DNA of 64,000 nucleotides from positions 1 to 64,000 of the forward strand of contig NBIV01000054.1 of the NCBI GenBank assembly GCA_003194525.1. The letters run 5' to 3'. Under the pieces are notes generated by a model. The model was not told where the DNA came from and ran no database searches. It worked only from the letters and a program-made list of their open reading frames with translations. How positions within the stretch are numbered: the stretch's first letter is position 1; the number at the start of each line of letters is the position of its first letter. The position numbers and the translations under genes are program-made. Of this stretch, positions 10,603 to 20,258 are shown piece after piece. The DNA is from Gracilariopsis chorda (Eukaryota; Rhodophyta; Florideophyceae; Gracilariales; Gracilariaceae).

Positions 10603-13600
10603 TTACTTGACACCAACGGGTGCACCATGCACCATCACAGGGTCCCCTGTGGATGCGGGATTTCCGGCTCTCTCACTCGTTCTCTTCTCCATTGTTGTTG
10701 TCGAGTTCGACTTTGTATTTCCCTCACCTGGAGTGATCTTATCTACTTCAGGTTCCCCTGATCCTGGCGATAGACGAGCATTAGCATTGCCCTGAAGTTC
10801 AAAGAACTCGACACATCCGTTTTCCAGCTTGACTACAATTCCCCGTCTTTCGGCTTGCTTTCCCTTTGCTTCATTCTTATCATCTTCAGGATCAACACCT
10901 GAAGTTATATCCTGAAGACCTGCCCCACCCTTATCAATGACAAACGTTCCAGAATAGCAGTGTCTCACTGGTTGATCGAAGCAAACACGTAGGTCCTCCT
11001 TCCCAGCAGCACCTACTGCCATCGTTAGCCACGGCTGCAGTTCACCTAGTCGCTTCACACCCTTTTCGTCCGGAGAACTAAAGTACAATTTTGGGTTTTG
11101 CCATAACGTACGAGAACCCTTTTCATGCCTTGATTCGACCACGGCGTCTGTCCCAACTTTGCCATAGTCGGCAAAGTCATTTACGTTTTTGCTGGACTTC
11201 ACGCTTTGCAGCTCTTGCATATCTGATACATCAACACTGTGCCACAAGAGAGGGAAGTAGGGTCGATAAAACCCGGTTCTCTTCATGATCTTTCTGCAAA
11301 GCTCTTTGTCGGTTGTGTCCCACACTACAACATACGGGGACTTTGTTACGTACGTTGCCACGAATTTCGTTTGCTTTCCACAGGAGATGAATGCAGACGC
11401 CATGTTGAGCGGGCGCTCACTTTTCACGTCTTTTTCCATGGTGTATTGCTTCCAAGTATCGTCATCCTCTTGTTCCCACATTCTCGCGACACCGTCGTCT
11501 CCACCTGTGAACAAGTTGCCATCTGTTGACCAGTATACTTCCCTGACTCGAGGAGACTGCCACACAGCAGTGCGTTTGCATGAGACAAAGGATTGTACAT
11601 CATCAGCAAGAATCCGTCGCGGTGGTAGAAGCCAAATCCGTATTAGCTCCGGGGTCTTTCGAATTTTGGATCGGTCAGCAGGGTTCCAAGACACCGACGC
11701 GAGCAGCAAGTCATTGTCTCTCTCGAAAAATGAGATACTTATGGTGCCCGTGTTCACTTGTCCCTTTCCGTCCGGATCTCTTTGTGAATTCGCCTCGGAT
11801 AAGCTAACAACCTGTTGTGAGCCCTTGCCAGTGCCTTCATCTCTGAATGTCAGAATAGGTTTGTCATCCTTCCAATTCCAAAGGTGAATGAAGCCGTTGT
11901 CATGACCAGATGCGAAAAACTCCATCTTGGACGATACGTCTATACAATTAGGTTTGCTTGATACGGAACTGTACATTCTCTCGCGAGACCCCGTTTGCGT
12001 GTCCCACAGGGCAATCAAAGGCTCTTTCTCCAACTTGTGCGTAGTAAGAACAAGTTGCGGCTTTGTAGTAGGCTTAATCGATGACAATCCCTTCAGGCGT
12101 GGTGTGGCTTTGTGAACGTCCTTGAGCCTCCATGTCTCACCTGTTTCGAAGTGCCAAAAGAAAAGACCATCATTGGTTTCGCCTATAATGCAGTTGTTGT
12201 CCCTCGTAATTGCAAGATGCACTACATGGCTCTTTATGCCGCCGACCTCGCCAACCTGCTTTCCGGAGTGCACGTCCCATATTGTTATGGAGACCAGTTT
12301 TCTGACGCCTTGGTGTTTTGCGGCTGTTGGCTCTCTGGAGCCGTTTCGAAAAACTCCAGACATGACCAAATCCTCTCCAGAACTGCTGACAACGGGATCC
12401 TGTCTAATAGACACATTAGCTGTAACAAGAAACCTTCCATCGTGAGATAAAACAATCTGATGCGGTCGGAAGATACCCTCGCTAGGCACTGCCAGGGCGA
12501 TATCAGTGCGTGGCTGTTGAAAACACCGGGTGAGCGGCTTTAGCCATGGAGTCGGGGCGTGTAGCTCAACGCTTTGGATTAAGGAAGCGATGGTCGGGAA
12601 CCTTCTTTTAAGAGACAACAATCGGCCAACAATTTGAGTGGCAAGATGAGCGTGGAAACTTTGATCGACAGGATGGGCCTGATCCTGGGACAGAACTGGC
12701 AAGATAACCATGAGTGCATTTCGAACCAGTCTGAAGCTCTCAATATCTACAAGAGGCAAGCGGGAGTTTTGAGAAGCGGCGTATCTGAGGATGACATCGT
12801 ACCCTTCCGTGGGTGTTTGAGGCATACCGTGAGAGAAATCGACAGATCGAAAAGTGCGCATAATCCATCGAAAATCAATGAGAAGGTTGCGAAGTTCGTA
12901 CAAGTTGTGATCAACGAGCAAGGTGGGAAGCAGTCTGATGTGATTTTCGTCTTGAAGTGTCCACCAGGCCGTGTGACCCCACTCGTCTTTGTGTGGGCAG
13001 GATTCGCGTAACCTTCGTAGCCGGGGCTCCGTGTGAGCCATGTTGGGGTGATAGTCCGATTGAGCCGGGCGTGCACGGGAGAAGGAAGAACCGTCTACTG
13101 GTGGGGGGTAGGGGTTGGTGGCATCGGTAACGGCAGTGGTGTGATGGCGAGTAGAAAGTGGATAAACGGGTGGGAGATGGGGTGCACGTTTCGGACGGGC
13201 CTTGTCTTCTAGCGGACCTAGTTGCACTCGTGCTTTATGACATTTTTCGCGGAAGAGATCGCGAAAGGTCTTGCCGCGGGTAGAGCCGGATTCTGAGCGA
13301 CAGACGAGCTCTCGCTTGATTGCGTTGTTTATGGCTTGTCGGGTCTTACTGGTCTGGTTTGCGGAAACGACACGCCCCAGGATGTAGCGGCATAAATCGT
13401 GATCCCAATGGATGGCGAATACGGTTGTGGGGGTGTTGTCTACAAGTAAGACGGAGGTGAGGGCGGCCCAGATGGGGTCACATTGGGGGTTTTCTAACTG
13501 CTGAATCCATCCGCGCATGTTGCGCGTGGGCCGTTTGGAATGATCTGGTTGTATGGGGATTTTGGGAAGGTCGGTCATAAAGATGTCTAAGGCGTTGAGT

Positions 13601-14424
13601 AGTTTTTCACTTATTCCGCTGGAGGATAGGGCGCGGCGGGTCCAGATGCGCCTTTCCCTGGACGGAGAGGGGTGGACAGAGGGTTGGCGCACGGGGGTTG
13701 GGGTGTGGTTTTGGTGTTGAGTTGGGTGAGATTGTGTGTTTGTGTGAGATTGGGTTGATGAGGGATTTGTTTGCGGGTGGAGGTCGGGAGAGTGATTGGG
13801 TTGGGCATCGGACCAGGCTTCCTCTGCGCTGTGGGTGGGGCTGTTGTGTTGTGGTTGTTGTTGGTGGTGGTGGTGGTGGTGGTGGTGGTGGTCGGGTTGA
13901 GAGCGGGAGTGGGGGGCGGAGAGTGTTTCAGACGAAGAGCGGGGCGGTGAAGGGTGGGAGGCGTTATGCATGGAAGATGGTAGTTGCCATTTTAGTGGTG
14001 GTTCGGGGTCGGCGGGAGTTGCGAGTCGCCTGCGCTTGGGCGGAGGATGGGTGGAGGGGGAGCTGTGTACGGAGTGAGAAAGTGGGGGGGGTGGATGGTT
14101 TGTTTTGGTAAATGAGAAAGGGACGGATGCGGTGGTGGGGGGTGCGGGCAGCATGGGTGGAGGGATGGTGTTGTTGTTGTTGTTAGAGTTATTGTTGATG
14201 TTGTTTGGGGGATGGGAGGGCGGATGGGGAAGGTTTGGGGTGAGGGAGTAGGGGGGAGGAGAGGGGGGTGGGGAGGGGTGGGATGGGGCATGTTGGTGGG
14301 GTGGGGAGGAGGTGAGCGGGGCGGGGGGGGGAGGGGCGGTGGGTGATGGGGAGTGCGATGACATTTGGGGAAGACGGGGGGGGTGTTTGCAGGGAGGGGC
14401 TGTTGTGGACATGGAAGGCGCCAA
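10603..14424 (-). CDS. Large WD40-repeat protein with proline/histidine-rich N-terminus
   Basis: 1273 codons. Residues 1 to about 280 are low complexity (Pro, Ser, His, Asn runs, including ten His). Residues about 280-400 form a helical, conserved-looking region (SGISEKLLNALDIFMTDLP, NMRGWIQQLENP). Residues about 500-690 are helical (DEWGHTAWWTLQDENHIRLL). From about residue 700 on there are WD40-type blades: VSITIWDVHSGKQVG, PLIALWDTQTGSRER, GFIHLWNWKDDKP, LIRIWLLPPRR, GVARMWEQED and YVVVWDTTDKE. A beta-propeller scaffold is clear, but the pathway is not. No catalytic motif is seen. It is transcribed away from ORC4. The N-terminal start at 14424 is plausible but lies in repetitive sequence. 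Confidence 0.8.
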   Translation of the reverse strand: MAPSMSTTAPPCKHPPRLPQMSSHSPSPTAPPPPAPLTSSPPHQHAPSHPSPPPSPPPYSLTPNLPHPPSHPPNNINNNSNNNNNTIPPPMLPAPPTTASVPFSFTKTNHPPPPLSHSVHSSPSTHPPPKRRRLATPADPEPPLKWQLPSSMHNASHPSPPRSSSETLSAPHSRSQPDHHHHHHHHHQQQPQHNSPTHSAEEAWSDAQPNHSPDLHPQTNPSSTQSHTNTQSHPTQHQNHTPTPVRQPSVHPSPSRERRIWTRRALSSSGISEKLLNALDIFMTDLPKIPIQPDHSKRPTRNMRGWIQQLENPQCDPIWAALTSVLLVDNTPTTVFAIHWDHDLCRYILGRVVSANQTSKTRQAINNAIKRELVCRSESGSTRGKTFRDLFREKCHKARVQLGPLEDKARPKRAPHLPPVYPLSTRHHTTAVTDATNPYPPPVDGSSFSRARPAQSDYHPNMAHTEPRLRRLRESCPHKDEWGHTAWWTLQDENHIRLLPTLLVDHNLYELRNLLIDFRWIMRTFRSVDFSHGMPQTPTEGYDVILRYAASQNSRLPLVDIESFRLVRNALMVILPVLSQDQAHPVDQSFHAHLATQIVGRLLSLKRRFPTIASLIQSVELHAPTPWLKPLTRCFQQPRTDIALAVPSEGIFRPHQIVLSHDGRFLVTANVSIRQDPVVSSSGEDLVMSGVFRNGSREPTAAKHQGVRKLVSITIWDVHSGKQVGEVGGIKSHVVHLAITRDNNCIIGETNDGLFFWHFETGETWRLKDVHKATPRLKGLSSIKPTTKPQLVLTTHKLEKEPLIALWDTQTGSRERMYSSVSSKPNCIDVSSKMEFFASGHDNGFIHLWNWKDDKPILTFRDEGTGKGSQQVVSLSEANSQRDPDGKGQVNTGTISISFFERDNDLLLASVSWNPADRSKIRKTPELIRIWLLPPRRILADDVQSFVSCKRTAVWQSPRVREVYWSTDGNLFTGGDDGVARMWEQEDDDTWKQYTMEKDVKSERPLNMASAFISCGKQTKFVATYVTKSPYVVVWDTTDKELCRKIMKRTGFYRPYFPLLWHSVDVSDMQELQSVKSSKNVNDFADYGKVGTDAVVESRHEKGSRTLWQNPKLYFSSPDEKGVKRLGELQPWLTMAVGAAGKEDLRVCFDQPVRHCYSGTFVIDKGGAGLQDITSGVDPEDDKNEAKGKQAERRGIVVKLENGCVEFFELQGNANARLSPGSGEPEVDKITPGEGNTKSNSTTTMEKRTSERAGNPASTGDPVMVHGAPVGVK
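13863..13892. repeat. GGT/ACC trinucleotide repeat encoding poly-His
   Basis: Ten perfect GGT units on the plus strand, read as ten histidines in the WD40 gene on the minus strand. Confidence 0.9.
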
Positions 14425-15001
14425 CTGTGCACGGGCTCCTTTGTCAACTTTGGTTTTGGTGTGGACGAGGCACTTGACGGATGCGGGCGAAGCGCAAGGG
14501 CGAGTCGAACGGCCGCCTTACAGTTTACGGCTGGTGGTTTACAGCAACCGTGGATGGCTGCTGGCGAATTGGGGGGGGGGCGTGGCCAATGAGCGCGCGC
14601 CTGCACGTCGGCGCCACCCCTGTTACAACAACTCGAGCAACAGTGAACGGCGCTGTTGCTGAGGCGCGTGTCCACGTGGCGCGCCGTGGTGGTTGATATA
14701 CGTCACAGCGGACGGGTGGCGCAGTCGTTTTGACTATGATATGTTCCCTACAAAATTGTGAGATTGAAGAGGCGCACCGCTGACAGATTGGTGTGTCATA
14801 GTCAAAACGACTAGGCCACATGTCCGGTGTGAACTGATGATAGTCGCAGCTGGTACACGTATATCAGCCACCACATGATGCACCAGAACCGATGCTTCTG
14901 CACGCACCCAGTCGCAGTCAAACTCAGCGCAGTGCACAGTGTCACATAGTCCAAACGACTGTGCACCGCACTCTCTCTCTCTCTTTTACGGGTACACCAG
15001 T
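14425..15001. other. Upstream region between WD40 gene and ORC4, with inverted repeats
   Basis: No gene is supported. The interval holds a 24-bp inverted repeat pair (14716-14739 and 14796-14819), a related third word at 14945-14960, and a CT dinucleotide run at about 14972-14984. It probably contains promoter sequence for the divergent genes. Confidence 0.5.
14716..14819. repeat. 24-bp inverted repeat pair (possible MITE or paired site)
   Basis: The left arm (14716-14739) and right arm (14796-14819) are reverse complements with two mismatches; 17 bp (AGTCGTTTTGACTATGA) are perfect. The spacer is 56 nt. A nearly identical word in the same orientation as the right arm recurs at 14945-14960 (CATAGTCCAAACGACT). 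It could be a short folded element or a repeated binding site upstream of the two genes. Confidence 0.7.
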
Positions 15002-15274
15002 CTAATTCCTACATAGTGTAGATCGCTTCATGTGAAAAAAGCGTTCTCTCGCTAGGAAGACCAGCATACATTCCGGCCACTTTTTGATGATTTCTCCAAC
15101 ATCCATCCCGTGTCTTTCTCGCATACTTGGCAGGCAGGTTCGGCGAGACCTTGTTCGCAAAGGACACCTTAGAACAAAGTGGTCCACATCATTCAGTACT
15201 CCCGGTCGGCAAGTACAGCACCCGCACTCGCACACCGCGCCCGAAGCCGCACCAATTCGCCAAAGCGCCGCCAA
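15002..15274 (-). pseudogene. 3' end of a non-LTR retrotransposon, antisense to the ORC4 leader
   Basis: The minus-strand frame reads CECGCCTCRPGVLNDVDHF, VLRCPLRTRSRRTCLPS and EIIKKWPECMLVFLARERFF, ending in a stop near 15002. It has the Cys/His pattern of the post-RT tail of non-LTR elements and matches the fragment at 5139-5333. A short AGAGAGAG run follows its 3' side (about 14984 downwards). The 5' bulk is missing. It ends about 15 bp before the ORC4 ATG, so it overlaps the sequence that should serve as the ORC4 leader. Confidence 0.6.
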
Positions 15275-15288
15275 TCCATCGCTTCTCC

Positions 15289-16653
15289 ATGCACGCCGCG
15301 CAGTGGCGCGCGCGTCTGTTCGACGCGGCCGCAGAGCTGCCGCTGCCGCAGCCGCTGCGCGCGGCGCGCGATCTGGTCGTGGCCACGCTCGCGCCGCCGC
15401 TCTCGTCGCCGCTCTCGCCGCCCACCTCCGTGCTGCTCTCCGGCGCGCACGGCAGCGGCAAGGCGCTGCTCACGCGCCACGCGCTGCGCGCTCTGCGCCG
15501 CCACCACCCGCGCCTCACGTGCATCACCTTGCACGGCTTGCTGCACAGCACTCCCATCCGCGCCTGGAGGCACGTCGCCGCCGCTCTCCAACCGCGCCAA
15601 CAACAGCACTTGCGCACCGCCCCCGTGGAGCACTGTCTGGCTGTCATTGCGCACGAGCTCCAACAATTCCGCGCCGCGCACAACGCCATTCTGTTCGTGT
15701 TGCATCACTTTGACGCCTTTGTCACCTCCTCGCAGCCCTCCGCCCAGACCGTCCTCTATTCGCTGCTCAATTTCTTGCAGGATGTCACGCTGCGAGCTGC
15801 ATGCATTGCCACCACTTCCGCCGTCGACGTTACAGATGCACTGGAGAAACGAGTCAAGTCCAGGTTCACTCATCGTCACATAGTTCTGCCCCTTCCCCGC
15901 AGTGCAACTCACCTCCTGCCCACCGTTAGCCAAGCATTGTTGCAACCTCCAACTGCCCTTGCCCACCCCACACCCAAACGAAAGTGCAACTCCAAATTCC
16001 GCGCCCCGCCCTCTGCCCCTGTCTCTGCGTCGCAACAATTCCTTCGTTCCTTTCTTGATCACCCCCGTTGTGCTTCGTTAATCAACACAAAACTGGCCCG
16101 AAACAGGGCCCCAGCTGCCTTACTCACTGCCATCGATGTATCGCTCACTTCGTTTCTGAGTCACAATCGTCTCGCCTCACAGAACCTCACCGCCAAGAAG
16201 CTTAATCCACTTCTCCAATCAGCGCTTGACACCTTTGAGGCCACTCTCTTTCCGCCAGCCCCTCAGAAACACATCTTGCTCACGCTCAGCGCCTTGGAGA
16301 TAGCCCTGCTCGTCGCCCTCAGAAAGCTTGACACACCTCGCACACCCTTCGATGACTCAAAACGAAAGCTCACCTTCGACCATGCTTTCCGACACTACCA
16401 AGCGCTGTCCACCACTGGAAAAGGCATGCTCAGAGGCACGCGAGATGGCGAGCCCACATTGCCAAAACCAGTCGCCGAAAAGGCCTGGGAAAAGCTCGTC
16501 GAATCTGGCCTTATCGTGCGTGTTGGCACCGCCCCACGCCACCTGCGAGCTTGTCATCTGGCAGTGGAAGCCGCCGCTGTGGACGAAGCCATCCAACAAC
16601 ACAACCTGGCCTCCACCGAAATGAAACGCTGGGCAAAGTCTTCAACGTCATAG
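15289..16653 (+). CDS. ORC4: Origin recognition complex subunit 4
   Basis: ORC4 is an AAA+ family subunit of the complex that marks replication origins. The protein (454 residues from the ATG at 15289; human ORC4 is similar in length) shows the family order: LLSGAHGSGKALLTRHAL (degenerate Walker A), AILFVLHHFDAFV (degenerate Walker B), and LEKRVKSRFTHRHIVL, the signature holding the conserved Arg-rich segment. A C-terminal winged-helix region follows (FDDSKRKLTFDHAFRHY, AWEKLVESGLIVRV). Walker A has Ala where T or S binds nucleotide, and Walker B has HH in place of the acidic pair, so ATP binding is doubtful. The open frame extends upstream to 15127, but that part overlaps transposon sequence, so I choose 15289. 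Confidence 0.9.
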   Translation: MHAAQWRARLFDAAAELPLPQPLRAARDLVVATLAPPLSSPLSPPTSVLLSGAHGSGKALLTRHALRALRRHHPRLTCITLHGLLHSTPIRAWRHVAAALQPRQQQHLRTAPVEHCLAVIAHELQQFRAAHNAILFVLHHFDAFVTSSQPSAQTVLYSLLNFLQDVTLRAACIATTSAVDVTDALEKRVKSRFTHRHIVLPLPRSATHLLPTVSQALLQPPTALAHPTPKRKCNSKFRAPPSAPVSASQQFLRSFLDHPRCASLINTKLARNRAPAALLTAIDVSLTSFLSHNRLASQNLTAKKLNPLLQSALDTFEATLFPPAPQKHILLTLSALEIALLVALRKLDTPRTPFDDSKRKLTFDHAFRHYQALSTTGKGMLRGTRDGEPTLPKPVAEKAWEKLVESGLIVRVGTAPRHLRACHLAVEAAAVDEAIQQHNLASTEMKRWAKSSTS

Positions 16654-16773
16654 CGCCAAACGTCTTGCAATCCATCCAACAGCACTGCCCAACTCAACAC
16701 CCATACACCAACTGAGCAACAGCACTTTCACACTCGCTTATGCACGTGTATCTTAACAGAGCACTTTTTTTTT

Positions 16774-17826
16774 TTACAAGATGCCAAACAAACACTCGTA
16801 GGCGTGTGTTATTCTGCTACAAACCGTCGCAGCCGACAGCGGGTACTCACTTATGCATATGTACTCGTCAGCCCAATCCTCCTCAATCTTTCCATGCGCC
16901 ATCGCTCCAACAACGTACAGAATGTTCACTTCTTCTCCATCATCAGCAATAGTCCTTTGCTTGTTGTCATTTCCAGACAACCCGTTGGAATCCTTTGCAT
17001 CCACCAGATCAGCGATTCGACGCGAATGTTCTCGCATGTCCATAACGTTCTCCGTATTATACGTGCATACCACTTTACGCGTCCCAACCGGCAAATGACT
17101 TACAATCGGGTTGCGAATCACGCGAAGCAACGGTGTAGACCCCGACGTACCACGAACTTTCAGTTTTTCCAAGAGCTCAGTCATCAGACCCGCAAAGCGT
17201 GTAAACGTACGAGGAATTCTTGTTTCCGAGTTCACGTCGATCAGCACATTCTTTGACGTTCGAACGTACACTTTTAAACGGCCTTCTTTGTTCAACGGGC
17301 TGTCAAGCAGCGCCAGCAAGCATTGATGCGTTATATCTGGACGCGCGTCGTTCGCATTGCGACCCGTCTTGCGTAGAAGATGTCTGTGGTCGTCGCTGTT
17401 AAGTAGTACAAAACCTCCTGCACGTCCGCTCTGCCTCACAGTTTCCAGATTAGCGTTTTCTAGCAATACAGTGACCTTGATTTTCTTTGCGTGCTCTGAT
17501 GGTAGTGCATTTGGCCAGCCGTGAAACGTTTGCGGGCCTTCCGGATTTCGCTCAGCTTTCCCTTCAGCTCTGTCCTCGATACGCTCACCCCCCTGTTCAT
17601 CATGAGACTTGTCTTGTTCGTCAGATGAAGACGTGGTATCCTCCTCAACGGGTGAATTCAAATTCTGGTCCTGGTCCTCTTCCTCAACACCAGTCAGGAT
17701 GTCGAGCACACGCTGATCAACCTCCGGGGGGCCACTTGCCCCTTTAGTAGTCGTTTTGCCATGTCCTTTTGCAGCAGCGTTTGAGTGCCTTTTTCTCTTC
17801 TTCAGTGATGATTTTGGGCCAAACAT
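16774..17826 (-). CDS. EMG1: rRNA small-subunit pseudouridine N1-methyltransferase Nep1/Emg1
   Basis: Nep1 is a SPOUT-fold enzyme that methylates a pseudouridine of 18S rRNA and is needed for 40S assembly in the nucleolus. Family stretches are clear: HQCLLALLDSPLNKEGRL, RIPRTFTRFAGLMTELLEKL, RVIRNPIVSHLPVGTRK, ILYVVGAMAHG, then ISEYPLSAATVCSRI in the C-terminal knot. Ahead of the catalytic domain lies about 120 residues of basic, then acidic/Ser-rich sequence (MFGPKSSLKKRKRHS, then EEDQDQN and SSSDEQDKS), typical of nucleolar proteins. The ATG at 17826 is chosen because it begins this basic tail; an in-frame start at 17901 adds 25 residues. Convergent with ORC4, with 120 bp between stops. Confidence 0.95.
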   Translation of the reverse strand: MFGPKSSLKKRKRHSNAAAKGHGKTTTKGASGPPEVDQRVLDILTGVEEEDQDQNLNSPVEEDTTSSSDEQDKSHDEQGGERIEDRAEGKAERNPEGPQTFHGWPNALPSEHAKKIKVTVLLENANLETVRQSGRAGGFVLLNSDDHRHLLRKTGRNANDARPDITHQCLLALLDSPLNKEGRLKVYVRTSKNVLIDVNSETRIPRTFTRFAGLMTELLEKLKVRGTSGSTPLLRVIRNPIVSHLPVGTRKVVCTYNTENVMDMREHSRRIADLVDAKDSNGLSGNDNKQRTIADDGEEVNILYVVGAMAHGKIEEDWADEYICISEYPLSAATVCSRITHAYECLFGIL

Positions 17827-18401
17827 TGACGGCCAATTGTTCAGGAACTGCGAATCAGAGAAGTGCACCAACTTGGATGCAAGAGATGATGGATATATCA
17901 CGAAGATCAGAGTAGTATCGTATTACGCTTCACGAATCTGCGCGAGTGAGAACGAGCGGCAGAGAGTATCTACCAACATGTAGTGGTGAGAAGAGTGCCG
18001 TCGACGGAACTCTGCAATCGCGTCTTTACCCTTCGTACCTGTATTTCAATACAGTGTATTGCGTACACACATTCCGGAACTTAATCTAAATAATGTGCAT
18101 TTAATTCTCCATGTGTGTAACTACAGCACATACGCAACATCTGCATCAACGAATCGTTGGCATGGCCAGCCATGACGCATCGCGCTTTCAAACCGACCAC
18201 ACAACACGTAAAGCGAAAGAACGCTGGCCATGGTATCATATCATATTCCCGTTGTATCTTCGTTCCCCCTTGCGGTTTCTGAGCCCTGCGTTAAGGTCAT
18301 TATCTGTTTCCAAGCACGCACAGCCCGCAAGTGACGCTCTGCAGCAGACATGCTTTGGGCGCTTGGCATGTAAGCATTTCTAAAAACGTAAAAGGAACGC
18401 A
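17827..18401. other. Intergenic between EMG1 and the methyltransferase gene
   Basis: No supported gene. It must hold the EMG1 promoter and the 3' end of the downstream-oriented methyltransferase transcript. Confidence 0.5.
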
Positions 18402-19271
18402 CTACGAGCCGTCATCAACATCATCAACACGCCTCTTGAAACAGGAGCAAACAATATGCTTCACAAAGAAGTCAACCTCCATCCGTGTTTCGAACAGCTG
18501 TTCCAGATTCGGTTCATTCTTGAATTCTTCCAGCACAAGGTCCAATGATAAATCCTCATGCCTTGTACGACGTTTCTTAAACGTGAACCACTCCAAGAAA
18601 AACGGCCTTGGGTGAGAGTGACCTTCACCACCGTGGGAACCGTGTGAATGGGAATGAGGAGATGGATGTGCCCCGTGGTCAATAAACAATAACAGTCCAC
18701 TCGGTGCGAGAACCCTGACAATCTCCTTCACCGCAGAAGAACGATCAGCAACGTGACTGTGTACCAAGAAGTACACTACTGCGTCAAACGAAGCATCTTC
18801 GAAAGGTAAGCTAGGCAAAGCAGCATCCACAACAGATATGTTACGTGCACCGAGCGCCTGACGACGTGCTTTCAGTCTTGCATTGAGGCGGGCTCGCATG
18901 CCACTGTCTGGTTCAGCCATCGTCAACGATGCAAAGCGACCTGTGTCACCATCGTAAGCGCTGCACGCCAACGTTGCGCCCGTACCAGCTCCTATCTCAA
19001 GAACTTTACTATTTGCTTCAACTGCATCTAGCAGCTCTCGCCGCTTATCAGAGATAGCAGCGGGCTCTTCGATGCGGTCATATATCCATGCGAAGAATGA
19101 CGAAATGACGGTCTGAAAAAGCGAAACCAACCATGTCCATAGGCGGCGCATGATGATAAACAGGAGGTGGAGTATTCCCGGGGCATGGATGTCGGACGCA
19201 AATGGCGCACGACTGCACTCCGAAGAAGTGAACAGAAAGAAATATGTGCGAGCGCAGCCTGACGACGCCAT
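18402..19271 (-). CDS. METTL7-like class I SAM-dependent methyltransferase
   Basis: 289 residues from the ATG at 19271. Rossmann motif I is VLEIGAGTGA. An acidic end of strand 2 follows (LTMAEPDSGM), then DAALPSLPFEDASFDAVVYF and VKEIVRVLAPSGLLLFIDHG, the usual motif order. The N-terminus is hydrophobic (ILHLLFIIMRRLWTWLVSLF), consistent with a membrane anchor as in METTL7-type proteins. A His/Ser-rich insertion (SPHSHSHGSHGGEGHSH) precedes the last conserved part. The substrate is unknown. A Ty3/gypsy LTR begins 51 bp upstream of the ATG in the same orientation, so transcription may now start in the LTR. An alternative ATG (MRRLWTW) lies downstream. Confidence 0.8.
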   Translation of the reverse strand: MASSGCARTYFFLFTSSECSRAPFASDIHAPGILHLLFIIMRRLWTWLVSLFQTVISSFFAWIYDRIEEPAAISDKRRELLDAVEANSKVLEIGAGTGATLACSAYDGDTGRFASLTMAEPDSGMRARLNARLKARRQALGARNISVVDAALPSLPFEDASFDAVVYFLVHSHVADRSSAVKEIVRVLAPSGLLLFIDHGAHPSPHSHSHGSHGGEGHSHPRPFFLEWFTFKKRRTRHEDLSLDLVLEEFKNEPNLEQLFETRMEVDFFVKHIVCSCFKRRVDDVDDGS

Positions 19272-19316
19272 GACGGCACGACGTCCACGCTTGCCACCAC
19301 ACAACGTCGCAGCTTG

Positions 19317-19321
19317 GAGAT
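19317..19321. repeat. Target-site duplication of outer element, left copy (GAGAT)
   Basis: GAGAT directly before the first LTR base (19322). The same five bases follow the last LTR base at 37533-37537. Confidence 0.92.
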
Positions 19322-20112
19322 TGTGGGCGCCATCACGAGACGGTGACGCAGGGGGCCAAAACGTTGTAATAATAAAAGCCAAAAGGGTGCTCCTCGTAGC
19401 TAAAAGCCCCAAAACAAGTTGAAAACAGTGGGATCAAAAGCACTAAACCCACTCGATGAAATAAAACAACACTAGGGAGAGCAAGAGGCTCAATCCCCAA
19501 ATAAAACTTCTTAACTTCTTTGTTGAAACGGCGCGCAACCCAAGAATTATGTCAAGGATCACTAAGGGTCAGACCCTCGGCTTCCGGTCAGACACTCCGG
19601 ATGTGAAGTGGATTCTGCAGCCTAACTACCTCTGCACTAACCAAAAGCAGGCGCATACAATCCTTACAGGGCTTCCCGAGGAGAGCTACTAACAGCGGGA
19701 TATGCTTTCACTCTATACCCAAGCTGGCCCTTTGCAGGAAAGGTTGCACGGCACGTCGCCTGCGGATAGCTTCCCGTCAAGTACTTCCGTCCGGAAATCA
19801 CCAGGTCTTTCGACCGACACCGTTATCCAAGCAAAGCTCCGGTGGGGCTCACAGACGACAGAAACACCTTTGGTACACACTACCCGTCTCCCGTCCAAGC
19901 CTAAGGCGCTTCAACCGGTCTTAGCGACGGTACTTCCCCACCCTATTGGACAACTAGCGGCATACGCCTCACTAGAAGCCCTTTATCCAGTGGCGAACGC
20001 CTCACTGGTTGTTGATGATAGTTGAAGTGGCTGAAGGTTGATAGGGGGTGGGGCTTAGATGTTGGTCGATTGTTGAGGTGAGTTCAGACCGAAGTCCGAA
20101 GCTCAGAACCTC

Positions 20113-20120
20113 TTTTTATA
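20113..20120 (-). promoter_or_regulatory. TATA box in outer 3' LTR
   Basis: TATAAAAA on the minus strand, identical to the one in the 5' LTR (37261-37268). It points towards the methyltransferase gene, whose ATG is about 840 bp downstream. Confidence 0.55.
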
Positions 20121-20258
20121 GTGTTTAGAGGCACTACAAACGAGCCAAATACGCATTTCTACTTGCTAGTTACTCATGTGTGCGTCTAGGTTACTCCATT
20201 GGCTTCTAGAGACCTCTGGAGCTGCACACTAACCAATAATAAAGCGACAATTTGCGCC

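Noticed and set aside
15127..15288. N-terminal extension of ORC4 from the upstream ATG
   Set aside because: This part overlaps the antisense non-LTR remnant and lacks ORC-like sequence. The ATG at 15289 gives the usual protein length.
19702..20025. 107-codon ORF in the outer LTR, repeated at 36850-37173
   Set aside because: It is on the strand opposite to the element's genes, inside an LTR, with no domain pattern. It repeats only because the LTR repeats.
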